A DNA stretch of 18,947 nt from positions 1 through 18,947 of the forward strand of contig CAJWBY010000088.1 in assembly GCA_913020705.1 (NCBI GenBank), read 5' to 3'. Position 1 is the stretch's first letter; each line of letters opens with the position of its first letter. Under the pieces are notes generated by a model. It did not search any database. It had not been told where the DNA came from and saw nothing but the letters and a program-made list of their open reading frames with translations. This document shows positions 7,477 to 15,386 of this stretch, one piece after another. The translations under genes were made by a program, and so were the position numbers. This DNA is from an uncultured Colwellia sp. GTDB lineage: Bacteria > Pseudomonadota > Gammaproteobacteria > Enterobacterales > Alteromonadaceae.

Positions 7477-9357
7477 TTAGACTTTAAACTTACCAACCAA
7501 ATCATTCAGTCCGGTGAACTCTTGCTGTAAACTATCGCAAGCTTCCTGCGTTTGTTGCAAGTTTTGTACGCCCAGCTGATTCAAATCCATCAGTTGCAAT
7601 ATATCTTCATCAATCGATTTAATCACACTAACCTGCTGCTGTGTAGCATCTGCAACCGCATGATTTTCATCATCAACTTGATGTAGCGTATGTATAATGA
7701 GTTGCATTTTTTCATCTGCTATCGTTGCCTTTTCTACACTATTTGCGCTATTTTTCTGACTGGCTTCCATCGAAGCAACAACCGCATTGGTACCGCTTTC
7801 TAGGTTATCAATCATAGTTTCAATTTCTAACGTCGCATCTTGTGTGCGTTGTGCTAATTGCCTTACCTCATCAGCTACAACAGCAAAACCTCTACCCGCT
7901 TCTCCTGCACGAGCCGCTTCGATAGCTGCATTTAAGGCAAGCAAATTGGTTTGTGAACTTACGCCTTTAATGACATCTAAAATGCTGACAATGTTTTTAG
8001 TTTCGCTACTCAGCTTCTCAATTTCATCACTTGAACGAATCATGATTTCTGATAAATGCTCTATGGATTGGATATTTTCACTGAGTGCAGTTAAACCTTC
8101 ATTCGACTGCGCTTGCATACCTGATGTTAAATCAGATGCAGTTACTGCGTTATTCGATATTTTTTGAGATGAATCATTCAATTCAGTTACCGCAGTAGAA
8201 ACGCTATTACCACGGTTTAGTTGTTCACCCGCCATATCGATGCCAACTTTCGAGCTTTGGCGTACTTGATCAATATGTTGTTCTAAATTTGCAGCAGACT
8301 CTTGCACTTGTTGCATTGAATCGTGCATCGTTTCAATAAAATCATTAAAATTATGTGATAATTCACCAAATTCATCTTGGCTTTCAACAGATAAACGTTG
8401 GGTTAAATCACCGTCACCCGTCGAAATTCCTTTAATCGCCACATTCAATGTATGTATAGGCTTCATTAAATGGCTAAACAAAAAGTGCAAAAGAATAATT
8501 GTCACTAATAAACTCATGAACACAACAATAATCGCTGTATTACGAGCATTAACCATAGGTTCGTAAGCTTTTTCTCTATCGAGTACGACACCTACATACC
8601 AATCAACTGATTCAATACCTTTAATCGGTATAAAAGATACAATAGTTTTATTGTTAATTTCATTTAATTCGATGGAAAGCGCTGGAGATTCCCCTAATAA
8701 TTCACGCACATTTTTACCAACATTTTTCACATTAGGGTGACTCAAAATATTTCCATCTGACGTCATTAAATAGGCATAACCTAAATCAAGAAAGTCGATT
8801 TCATTCAAAATCTCTGATATTTCTCCAAGAAAAATATCTCCACCTGCAGCTCCAACAAATGTATCTCCGTCTAAAATAGGCGCGACGGCAGTCAAGACTT
8901 GTTGATCAGTCGTTGCATCAATATACGTTTCAGTAAAAGAAGATTTACGTCCATCTTTTGCTAGGAGATACCAAGGACGCTGTCGAATATCGAAATCATC
9001 GGGTAGTACTATGGTTAAATCATCAAGAATGAATTTACCTGTACTCGCTAATCCAACAAAGGTATTTTTCATCTTGCCAGCTTTTACGGCTTGTTGTACC
9101 GCATTGAATATTTCGTCATGGCTATTAATGTCAGTAATATTTAACGCTACCGCATCAATGATTTGCAGTCGATTAGTTAACCAATTAGCAATATTTCCAG
9201 AAACAGAATGCCCTATTTCGTCAATTGCTTTATTTAGATTTTTGTGGGTGTTATCCTTCAAAAAAACATAATTAATTGAAGTAGATACAGACAAGGCAAC
9301 TAACACTAATACTGTAGAAACAATAATAATTTTACGGGAAAAATTTAATTTAAACAC
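7477..9357 (-). CDS. Methyl-accepting chemotaxis protein with amino-acid-type dCache domain
   Basis: This inner-membrane chemoreceptor of 626 residues signals to CheA/CheW. TM1 spans about 10–30 and is followed by a periplasmic dCache domain (about 35–270), TM2 at about 274–295, HAMP (about 296–348) and a long cytoplasmic coiled coil. The hairpin tip is [29 protein letters not shown], around residues 471–499. The ligand pocket keeps the signature of amino-acid dCache receptors: R127-P-W129-Y130, Y145, D147 and D174, nearly the spacing and numbering of Pseudomonas PctA. It ends VGKFKV with no CheR-binding pentapeptide. Translation starts at GTG (9357), with AGAGAG upstream. No che genes are nearby. 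Amino-acid ligand is inference from the motif. Confidence 0.93.
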   Translation of the reverse strand: MFKLNFSRKIIIVSTVLVLVALSVSTSINYVFLKDNTHKNLNKAIDEIGHSVSGNIANWLTNRLQIIDAVALNITDINSHDEIFNAVQQAVKAGKMKNTFVGLASTGKFILDDLTIVLPDDFDIRQRPWYLLAKDGRKSSFTETYIDATTDQQVLTAVAPILDGDTFVGAAGGDIFLGEISEILNEIDFLDLGYAYLMTSDGNILSHPNVKNVGKNVRELLGESPALSIELNEINNKTIVSFIPIKGIESVDWYVGVVLDREKAYEPMVNARNTAIIVVFMSLLVTIILLHFLFSHLMKPIHTLNVAIKGISTGDGDLTQRLSVESQDEFGELSHNFNDFIETMHDSMQQVQESAANLEQHIDQVRQSSKVGIDMAGEQLNRGNSVSTAVTELNDSSQKISNNAVTASDLTSGMQAQSNEGLTALSENIQSIEHLSEIMIRSSDEIEKLSSETKNIVSILDVIKGVSSQTNLLALNAAIEAARAGEAGRGFAVVADEVRQLAQRTQDATLEIETMIDNLESGTNAVVASMEASQKNSANSVEKATIADEKMQLIIHTLHQVDDENHAVADATQQQVSVIKSIDEDILQLMDLNQLGVQNLQQTQEACDSLQQEFTGLNDLVGKFKV

Positions 9358-9384
9358 GCTTGAACTCTCTTACATCATGATTCA

Positions 9385-9413
9385 ATTTAATTGCATAACC
9401 TTATCATTGCCAA
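9385..9413 (-). promoter_or_regulatory. Candidate promoter for the chemoreceptor gene
   Basis: On the minus strand TTGGCA (9408–9413) and TTAAAT (9385–9390) are 17 bp apart, 28 nt or more upstream of the GTG. The -10 matches at only four positions. I saw no clear sigma-28 flagellar promoter here. Confidence 0.33.
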
Positions 9414-9515
9414 AAAATAGATCAACTTTCCGATACATTTAATTTTACAAAGCTACTTCAAAATTAATCTGTTAAAATAAGTAAATAATTTACAAACAAT
9501 ATCAATGATAAAAAT

Positions 9516-9752
9516 ATGGACAATCAACCATTCAATCCTTTACATGGTGTCACATTAAAAGTACTTGTTACCGAACTTGTTGAATATTTTGGTTATCCTG
9601 CGCTTGGTCAGCAAATAAAAATAAACTGCTTTACCGAAAATCCAAGTATCAATTCGACTTTAAAATTTTTGCGTAAAACCCCCTGGGCTCGTGAAAAAGT
9701 AGAAGCACTTTATGTTAAAAATCTGCACAAAGTACATAAAAATGAACTGTAA
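9516..9752 (+). CDS. VF530-family small DNA-binding protein (DUF2132)
   Basis: This is a 78-residue basic protein of the VF530 family, named after a Vibrio fischeri protein whose structure suggested DNA binding; the cellular role is unknown. Nearly the whole length matches the family pattern: [20 protein letters not shown], then [34 protein letters not shown] and a short basic tail. The [16 protein letters not shown] stretch is the most typical part. It starts at ATG 9516 behind a very AT-rich leader without a strong ribosome-binding site. It diverges from the chemoreceptor gene and is about 130 bp upstream of purU. Co-transcription with purU is possible, since no terminator lies between them. 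Confidence 0.88.
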   Translation: MDNQPFNPLHGVTLKVLVTELVEYFGYPALGQQIKINCFTENPSINSTLKFLRKTPWAREKVEALYVKNLHKVHKNEL

Positions 9753-9886
9753 TAAATAAATATAATTAGTAACACAACCTGCTCAGCCCAATAGAAAGTT
9801 AGTTCTTAGCTTATAGCGCAATAAACTAATCACTTTGTAAAAAATCTGTCACACTGGCTTCATATTTATCATTTTTGGAGTCAAGT

Positions 9887-10747
9887 ATGAAACCCATTCA
9901 CCATTATATATTAACTTGGCAATGCCCTGATACTTCAGGAGTCTTAGCTAAAGTTTCTCAAAATCTTTTCCAACATGGCGCGTTTATCACTGAAACCTCT
10001 CAGTACAGTGATCCCTATACGGCCACCTTTTTTTCACGCATCGCGTTTGATGACAGAAACTTAAACGTTTCAATAGATGAGTTTCGCCAAGCAATCGCTG
10101 AACTCGCAGAACCTCTTTCGATGAACTTTCAATTACGCGAGCGCGATAGTTTTCCAAATGTAGTTATAGCGGTATCTAAAGATGATCATTGTTTGGTCTC
10201 TTTGTTAACCAAAGCAAAAGCAGGTGTATTGCCTGTGAATATTGTCGCTGTAGTTTCAAATCATCAAGACTGTGAATCATTAGTTGATTGGCATAAAATT
10301 CCTTTTCACTATTTACCGGTTTCAGCACAGACTAAAAAACAGCAAGAAGATCAATTTCTCACGTTATTGGCAGACTATAAAACCGATCTATTAGTGCTTG
10401 CCCGTTACATGCAAATTTTGTCAGATGATTTTTGTCAACAATGGCAAGGTCGTGCGATTAATATTCATCATTCATTTTTACCCAGTTTTAAAGGCGCAAA
10501 ACCTTATCATCAAGCTCACCAGCGCGGGGTTAAAATTATCGGCGCAACAGCACATTACATTACAAGTGACTTAGATGAAGGGCCTATCATTGTTCAAGAA
10601 GTTAAAGCGATTAACCATGGTTTTACGATAGAAAAAATGGTTCATAGTGGTCACGATATTGAAGCAACAGCATTATCTCATGCGGTTAGAATGCACGCCG
10701 AGCAGCGTATATGTTTGAATGAAGGAAAAACAGTTATTTTACTTTAG
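9887..10747 (+). CDS. purU: Formyltetrahydrofolate deformylase PurU
   Basis: PurU hydrolyses 10-formyltetrahydrofolate to tetrahydrofolate and formate, balancing one-carbon pools and supplying formate for PurT-dependent purine synthesis. The 286-residue protein has an N-terminal ACT domain (about 5–85; WQCPDTSGVLAKVSQNLFQHGAFI) and a C-terminal formyltransferase-fold domain (about 92–270). Catalytic residues are visible as N192 and H194 in NIHHSFLPSFKGAKPYHQA and D230 in TSDLDEGPI, the Asn-His-Asp set of the hydrolase. ATG at 9887 is chosen because GGAG at 9877–9880 sits 6 nt upstream; an in-frame TTG at 9875 overlaps that site and is unlikely. A strong terminator follows at 10816. The ACT domain suggests allosteric control by glycine or methionine, as known in E. 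coli. Confidence 0.96.
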   Translation: MKPIHHYILTWQCPDTSGVLAKVSQNLFQHGAFITETSQYSDPYTATFFSRIAFDDRNLNVSIDEFRQAIAELAEPLSMNFQLRERDSFPNVVIAVSKDDHCLVSLLTKAKAGVLPVNIVAVVSNHQDCESLVDWHKIPFHYLPVSAQTKKQQEDQFLTLLADYKTDLLVLARYMQILSDDFCQQWQGRAINIHHSFLPSFKGAKPYHQAHQRGVKIIGATAHYITSDLDEGPIIVQEVKAINHGFTIEKMVHSGHDIEATALSHAVRMHAEQRICLNEGKTVILL

Positions 10748-10815
10748 CCACCTTCTTCATAAGGCAGTTTTAGGAAGTAACATTAGCACACTCAAATATC
10801 CGCAATAAACTTGTT

Positions 10816-10854
10816 CAGTAAAGCACAATATTCACTTTGTGCTTTACTGTTTTT
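10816..10854 (+). terminator. Rho-independent terminator after purU
   Basis: A perfect 13-bp stem (CAGTAAAGCACAA / TTGTGCTTTACTG) with an 8-nt loop is followed directly by TTTTT. It begins 69 nt after the purU stop and separates it from the M61 peptidase gene. Confidence 0.9.
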
Positions 10855-10912
10855 ATCGTGTATTTCTGCTACATTGGAGCATATTCTCTGCCTCACTTAG
10901 TTGCCTCTTTCC

Positions 10913-12730
10913 ATGATCCAATACAAAATTTTTCCTGATAATTTAAACAGCCACTTATTTTCTGTTGAGCTTTCCTTTGCTACTCAAATAGATCAAACCT
11001 ACCATTTGTCATTACCTGCTTGGTTGCCAGGTAGTTATATGATCCGTGACTTTGCTAAAAATATTATTGAAATTTATGCGCATAATGATAACCAAGAAAA
11101 ACAGCAAACGATTAAGGGTATTCCACTTAATAAAACCGACAAGCAAACTTGGCAGTTTGTCGCTACAGGTACTTCTACTGTCATTACATATCAAATATTT
11201 GCTTTCGACTTATCAGTACGCACCGCGTATTTAGACAGTGAACGTGGTTTTTTTAATGGCAGTTCCACTTTCTTACAAGTACAAGAATTACCAGACGAAA
11301 AGTGTTCGTTGTCTATTTTACTCCCAGAATCAATCATCAAAACATCACCTGATAAATATACTCAGTGGCAAGTTGCAACAGGATTAACTCGAGCCAAAGC
11401 CACTGAAAAATATCAATTTGGTGATTACATCGCCAACGATTATCAAGAGCTTATCGACTGCCCCGTTGCCATTGGTAATTTTGATGCTTTCGAATTTACC
11501 GTTGAAGGTGTGATTCATCATTTAGTTTTTACCAGCCAACACTTTGGTGACAGAGAACGCTTAAAGGCTGATATTGCAAAGCTTTGTCAACACCATATAA
11601 ACTTATTTGGTGAAGCGCCCTTTAAAGAATATTGGTTTATCACTCATTTATTGGGTAGTGGATTTGGTGGACTCGAGCATAAAAATTCAACTATTTTGCA
11701 AGCAAGCCGCTTCGATTTACCGAATCCGAATAAACCCAATGAAACCAGTGAGAATTATCAAACATTCTTAAGCTTATGTTCACATGAATACTTTCATGCC
11801 TGGAATGTTTGCCGTATAAAGCCAAAAGAATTTCATCCTTATAATTTACAAGAAGAAGTGCATACTCGTCAGTTATGGGCTTATGAAGGCATAACGTCTT
11901 ATTACGATGATTTTTCATTGTTTCGTACAGGATTAATTACTTTTGAAGACTATTTAAAGCAATTATCGAAAACGGCTACACGAGTTTATCGTGGACAAGG
12001 TGAACTCAAACAAAGTGTTACAGACTCTAGCTTCGATACTTGGACCAAATTTTATCAGCAAGGGCCTGATGCAGTTAATAATATTGTTAGCTATTATACA
12101 AAAGGATCTTTAATCGCACTTTGGTTAGATTTAACCATTCGCGAAAAGTCAGCAGGTGTTTATAGTTTAGATACATTAATGCGTGAATTGTGGATACATT
12201 TTGGTAGAACCAATATGGGTACAAGCGAAGAAGATTTCATTAATATTGCGAACATACTCTGTAATGACGATATTACCGACGCTTTCTTAACGTTACTCAA
12301 TAATGCTCAACGTGTCGATTTAGCACCATTACTTAACCAAGTAGGCGTCGCTTTTACCCCACAAAAATTTAAACAACTTAATAGTTTAGATACCATAAGT
12401 AGTAATGCATATTCCCCTTATATAGGCGCTCAATACAAAGGAATGACATTAGGTGTTCAAATTACTCAGGTAATAGAAAGTTCTCCAGCGGCACAAGCTG
12501 GTTTAGCCGTTAATGATGTTCTAGTATCCGTTAATAATATAAGGGTGAGCGAAAAATCATTACAACAACTTGCTGAACATTTGCCCGAAAACGCTAAAGT
12601 AACCTGTCATTACTTCAGAGACGATCAATTAATTTCTAGTCAAATTAATTTTATTGATTCACCACTTGCTGCTATTGGCATTACAGAAGTGGATAGCACA
12701 CTGAGCGAAAAATGGCGCTGTAAGCGTTGA
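10913..12730 (+). CDS. M61-family metallopeptidase with PDZ domain (glycyl aminopeptidase-like)
   Basis: This protein of about 605 residues belongs to the M61 glycyl aminopeptidase family, zinc enzymes that remove N-terminal residues such as glycine from peptides. An N-terminal beta domain begins MIQYKIFPDN, typical of the family. The catalytic part shows GLEHKNS, then the zinc site HEYFH (H291, E292, H295) followed by AWNVCRIKP, and E325 in WAYEGITSYYDD as the likely third ligand. A C-terminal PDZ domain (about 505–575) carries SSPAAQAGLAVNDVLVSVN. No signal peptide is evident, so it is probably cytosolic. An in-frame stop at 10898 bounds the start; ATG at 10913 fits the family better than TTG at 10901. 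The ribosome-binding site is weak. Its substrate here is unknown. Confidence 0.92.
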   Translation: MIQYKIFPDNLNSHLFSVELSFATQIDQTYHLSLPAWLPGSYMIRDFAKNIIEIYAHNDNQEKQQTIKGIPLNKTDKQTWQFVATGTSTVITYQIFAFDLSVRTAYLDSERGFFNGSSTFLQVQELPDEKCSLSILLPESIIKTSPDKYTQWQVATGLTRAKATEKYQFGDYIANDYQELIDCPVAIGNFDAFEFTVEGVIHHLVFTSQHFGDRERLKADIAKLCQHHINLFGEAPFKEYWFITHLLGSGFGGLEHKNSTILQASRFDLPNPNKPNETSENYQTFLSLCSHEYFHAWNVCRIKPKEFHPYNLQEEVHTRQLWAYEGITSYYDDFSLFRTGLITFEDYLKQLSKTATRVYRGQGELKQSVTDSSFDTWTKFYQQGPDAVNNIVSYYTKGSLIALWLDLTIREKSAGVYSLDTLMRELWIHFGRTNMGTSEEDFINIANILCNDDITDAFLTLLNNAQRVDLAPLLNQVGVAFTPQKFKQLNSLDTISSNAYSPYIGAQYKGMTLGVQITQVIESSPAAQAGLAVNDVLVSVNNIRVSEKSLQQLAEHLPENAKVTCHYFRDDQLISSQINFIDSPLAAIGITEVDSTLSEKWRCKR

Positions 12731-12869
12731 CTTTACAGTAAAGTGTAAATCTTTTGACACGAAAAGCCTAAAAGCTAGATTTGGTAAGCAACACACAAAC
12801 TAGTAACATAAGTTACTTTATGTGAACATTGCCCCATATAAAATTATTATTAAGAATAGGTAAAGTATT

Positions 12870-13400
12870 ATGATTCAAATCAAAAGATTTCATCACGTAG
12901 CTTATCGTTGTATAAATGCAAAACAGACCGTTGATTGGTACAAGAAACATTTAAATATGGAACTTACTGTCGCCATTGCTGAAAACGAAGTACCTTCAAC
13001 TAAAGCGCCAGACCCATACATGCATATATTTCTTGATGCTGGCATGGGCAATGTTCTCGCCTTTTTTGAAATCCCTAACTCACCTGATATGGGTCGTGAC
13101 GAGAACACACCTAAATGGGTGCAACATATTGCCTTAGAGGTAGAAGATATTGATGCACTTGTTGCGGCAAGAGATGATTTAGCGGCAAAAGGTCTTGATG
13201 TCTTAGGACCAGTAAACCATGGCGTATTTAAATCAATTTACTTCTTCGATCCAAATGGTCACCGTTTAGAGTTAGCCGCAAATACCGGAACGGTTGAGCA
13301 AATGGCAGAACTTAAAAGCGTAGCGCCTTTAATGATTGCAGAATGGGATCAAACCAAAGTTGCACCAAAGCATGCTGCTTGGTTACACGAAATGGATTAA
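12870..13400 (+). CDS. VOC-family (glyoxalase-fold) protein
   Basis: This is a 176-residue member of the vicinal oxygen chelate superfamily, which includes glyoxalases, ring-cleaving dioxygenases and resistance proteins. It has the paired beta-alpha-beta-beta-beta modules. Four candidate metal ligands are visible: His in RFHHVAYRC, Glu in AFFEIP, His in WVQHIALEV and Glu in HRLELA. The closing FDPNGHRLELA is typical. The region after about residue 145 is a short extension of unknown role. Substrate cannot be told from sequence; an aromatic-ring dioxygenase or a lactoylglutathione lyase relative are both possible. AGG precedes the ATG at 12870. It is a single gene with its own intergenic regions on both sides. 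Confidence 0.88.
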   Translation: MIQIKRFHHVAYRCINAKQTVDWYKKHLNMELTVAIAENEVPSTKAPDPYMHIFLDAGMGNVLAFFEIPNSPDMGRDENTPKWVQHIALEVEDIDALVAARDDLAAKGLDVLGPVNHGVFKSIYFFDPNGHRLELAANTGTVEQMAELKSVAPLMIAEWDQTKVAPKHAAWLHEMD

Positions 13401-13424
13401 AACCCTCTATCAAATTACATAGGC

Positions 13425-13459
13425 GAACTCAGTAGAATATATTGTATGCTGCTGAGTTC
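13425..13459 (+). terminator. Possible terminator after the VOC gene
   Basis: GAACTCAGTAG pairs with CTGCTGAGTTC (11 bp, one G-T) around a 13-nt loop, 24 nt after the stop codon. There is no T-run after the stem, so efficiency is doubtful. Confidence 0.42.
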
Positions 13460-13744
13460 ATTATCCTCCCAAAAATCTATTACTTCATTTGTTGCTAATT
13501 AATTACGAATACTTTCTTATTCATTATTTTCTAAGTTCACTAAATTATCTGTCTATTAAACGAAGAATTTCGTATATAAAACCATCGGACACGCTTAGTA
13601 TATAAGCGATTGTTTATGTAAGACATTCGCCATACAAATAAATAAAAGTTACTATTTATTAACTTAATAAAAAACAAATAATCATAAAAAACAACAACTA
13701 AAAACGACTAGCTGATGAAATGTAAATAAATATGTATTTATCAC
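13460..13744. other. Regulatory upstream region of the CsrB/C-like RNA, no protein gene
   Basis: This very AT-rich stretch has no credible reading frame. It holds a CGCTTA/TAAGCG inverted repeat (13592–13608), a CGAA/TTCG hairpin at 13561–13572, and TGTAAG-N8-CATACA at 13617–13636. The last is a possible but non-canonical UvrY/GacA site about 150 bp before the predicted RNA start. Confidence 0.45.
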
Positions 13745-13773
13745 TTGCGACTTTTACAAACTAAGGCATACTA
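13745..13773 (+). promoter_or_regulatory. Sigma-70 promoter of the CsrB/C-like RNA
   Basis: TTGCGA (13745–13750) and ATACTA (13768–13773) are exactly 17 bp apart. Transcription should begin near 13780, just ahead of the first GGA motif. No start codon with a ribosome-binding site follows, which fits a non-coding transcript. Confidence 0.6.
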
Positions 13774-13779
13774 CTTCCG

Positions 13780-14089
13780 AGCTATTTTTTAGCCAAATAA
13801 CAATATGGAATGAATTGCACGGAAAGCATTTAAACATTCTCTTGTAGAGTGTTACTTTTTAAAGAATACGGATGATTAATTTACTATCAGGATGATTGTT
13901 GATAATTAGGTCTTTGACCACAACACGGAAAGATATAGAAAGTGTCAGGATGACCAATAATAAAAAATAAATTAAGTATTTAACGCAACATAAAAAATAA
14001 TAATACGTTAAGACTTAATAGGAAGCGCTAACAGGTTAGGATAACCACTTAAATTAATACGAAAGCGATGACTTGTTCATCGTTTTTTT
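13780..14089 (+). ncRNA. csrC: CsrB/CsrC-family regulatory RNA
   Basis: A transcript of about 310 nt is predicted. CsrB/C RNAs bind and sequester the translational regulator CsrA (RsmA) through many GGA motifs in hairpin loops. Eight GGA triplets lie here, at 13807, 13821, 13870, 13890, 13927, 13948, 14021 and 14039. Several are in loops or between short pairing arms: TGC-ACGGAAA-GCA, ATCA-GGA-TGAT, GTCA-GGA-TGAC and GGTTA-GGA-TAACC. The body is non-coding, starts behind a good promoter and ends in a hairpin plus seven T. The next gene is yihI, then hemN one gene on; csrC lies directly upstream of yihI in Escherichia coli, so synteny supports the name. The exact ends are inferred. Activation by BarA/UvrY (GacS/GacA) is expected. 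Confidence 0.8.
14066..14089 (+). terminator. Rho-independent terminator of the CsrB/C-like RNA
   Basis: CGATGA and TCATCG pair around a CTTGT loop and are followed by seven T. A G-T pair and three A-T pairs could lengthen the stem to ten. It ends about 90 nt before the yihI start, so yihI needs its own promoter or readthrough. Confidence 0.85.
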
Positions 14090-14178
14090 ATGCCTGAAAA
14101 TTAATCATCAACCCCTATCGCTGTTTCCCACAATATAACGTAAAATACACCCATTGAATTTATTAGTGATATTATTTT

Positions 14179-14769
14179 ATGTCTCGTAACAAGAAATCTA
14201 GAAAACAAGGCGCTGGCTCAATTGGTGCAGTAAAAGATGATAAGAAAAAACCTTTAGTTCCTGTCGATAGAAAACCAAAGAAAAAATCAGGAAAGCAAGC
14301 GGGAAATCGTCAGAAAGAAGCTTTTGATTCAGGTGTAGACGCTAAGGAACCTGCTAAAAACAAAGATCCACGTATTGGTAGCAAAAAACCAATTGATCTT
14401 GGCGGACCAGTAAAAGCAACGGCACAACCTTTTAAAGCAAAAATAAAAAACAAAGTGAAAGCTGATAGCTCCCCTATCGCTGCTATTCGTGTTGTTGAAG
14501 CTGATACCTCTTTAGAGCAAGAATTAGCTGCTATTGAAGACGATAGCCGTTTACAGAGTATTCTTGAACAACAAGAAAACGACATTTCACTAAGTAATGA
14601 AGATGTTGATTACTTTAATGAAAAAATGGAACGTCATGAGCAATTACGTGAAATGCTCGGATTAGATGATGAAGAGGAAGACGAGTCAGCTGAAAGCGCT
14701 GAAAAACCAAAATCTGGTGAAGATCTTTGGGACAAGTTTGATAATAGCGACTTGTCAGAATTCGAATAA
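14179..14769 (+). CDS. yihI: YihI, activator of the Der GTPase
   Basis: YihI stimulates GTP hydrolysis by Der (EngA), a GTPase needed for 50S ribosome assembly, and so tunes late ribosome maturation. The 196-residue protein has the family layout: a highly basic N-terminal half (MSRNKKSRKQGAGS, KKKSGKQAGNRQ) with the DPRIGSKKPIDL motif, a central Ala/Lys-rich linker, and an acidic C-terminal half with LAAIEDDSRLQSILEQQE and a DYFNEKMERHEQLREMLGL helix, ending in a Glu/Asp/Ser-rich tail. It is longer than the E. coli protein of about 169 residues, mainly in the linker and tail. It lies downstream of the csrC-like RNA and 9 nt before the DUF2489 gene. The ribosome-binding site is weak. Confidence 0.94.
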   Translation: MSRNKKSRKQGAGSIGAVKDDKKKPLVPVDRKPKKKSGKQAGNRQKEAFDSGVDAKEPAKNKDPRIGSKKPIDLGGPVKATAQPFKAKIKNKVKADSSPIAAIRVVEADTSLEQELAAIEDDSRLQSILEQQENDISLSNEDVDYFNEKMERHEQLREMLGLDDEEEDESAESAEKPKSGEDLWDKFDNSDLSEFE

Positions 14770-14778
14770 GGTATCTTC

Positions 14779-15270
14779 ATGCTCACTGAACCTTGGATTT
14801 ATGCAATTGTTAGCGCCGTAGTTATTATTGCTGCGCTCGCTTTTTACGCTGTTAAGTTATTATCTCAACTTAAACAACAAACAGCTAAAATTGAGCTTGC
14901 TGAACAAGAAAAAAAGATGGCACTCGCGAAACACGACACTAAGATCCTTAAAAGTGTCGTCATCATTGCTCATGCCATGAAAGAAGAACAATGCGATATT
15001 GCTGAAGGGTGTTGGCGTTTAAGTGTATTACTTGACTCTTTAAAGCTTAGTGAAGGTTTGTCGGAAGAATTTCCAGCCATCTTTGAGCTTTATAATGAGA
15101 TTAAACATATGCCTATTCTTGAAGAAAGAAAAAAACTCGCCAAAAACGAACGTATGAAGCTTGACTTACATCGTATGAAAGCTGAAAACAATTTATCAGC
15201 AAAGATAAAAATTGATGTCACATCGCTTCACCAATATGCTCAAGAGCGTGTCAGCGCGCTAGCAAACTAA
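14779..15270 (+). CDS. DUF2489 membrane-anchored protein
   Basis: This is a 163-residue protein of the DUF2489 family, of unknown function. One N-terminal membrane segment (about 7–28, IYAIVSAVVIIAALAFYAVKLL) is followed by a short coiled coil (SQLKQQTAKIELAEQEKKMAL) and a helical cytoplasmic domain with VIIAHAMKEEQCDIAEGCWRL and FPAIFELYNEIKHMPI. The topology suggests an inner-membrane anchor with the bulk in the cytosol. AAGG stands a suitable distance before ATG 14779, and the yihI stop is only 9 nt away, so it is translated from the same message as yihI. The family is commonly found between yihI and hemN in Vibrio- and Shewanella-like genomes (from memory), which this matches. Confidence 0.88.
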   Translation: MLTEPWIYAIVSAVVIIAALAFYAVKLLSQLKQQTAKIELAEQEKKMALAKHDTKILKSVVIIAHAMKEEQCDIAEGCWRLSVLLDSLKLSEGLSEEFPAIFELYNEIKHMPILEERKKLAKNERMKLDLHRMKAENNLSAKIKIDVTSLHQYAQERVSALAN

Positions 15271-15304
15271 ATTTATGGCTATTCAATAAAATAGTTTACC
15301 TTTG

Positions 15305-15318
15305 TTGCGCTCGATCAA
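15305..15318 (+). promoter_or_regulatory. Probable FNR (EtrA/Anr-type) binding site for hemN
   Basis: TTGCG-CTCG-ATCAA matches the FNR consensus TTGAT-N4-ATCAA with one perfect half and a half that keeps TTG. Its centre (15311.5) is about 41 bp upstream of the start predicted from the TATACT -10 box, the class II activation position. The -35 region itself is poor, as expected for an activator-dependent promoter. Confidence 0.55.
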
Positions 15319-15339
15319 TATCCATAATACTTGCATTGT

Positions 15340-15345
15340 TATACT
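15340..15345 (+). promoter_or_regulatory. hemN promoter -10 element
   Basis: TATACT is a five-of-six match to the -10 consensus, about 40 bp before the hemN ATG. No good -35 lies 17 bp upstream; the FNR-like site occupies that area instead. Start of transcription near 15352. Confidence 0.55.
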
Positions 15346-15386
15346 CCGACTTAGAACATAAGTAATCGCTAATTCGGTAACAAACA

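Noticed and set aside
11046..11234. Short open frames inside the M61 gene and other large genes on both strands
   Set aside because: They lack ribosome-binding sites and family features and lie wholly within well-supported genes.
12730..12744. Stem-loop ACTTTA-CAG-TAAAGT at the end of the M61 gene as a terminator
   Set aside because: The stem is only 6 bp, AT-rich, and no T-run follows.
13780..14089. Spot 42 (spf) RNA, which lies in the same genomic neighbourhood in E. coli
   Set aside because: The transcript is about three times too long and lacks the Spot 42 unstructured regions and its GC-rich terminator; the repeated GGA loops and the yihI neighbour point to CsrC.
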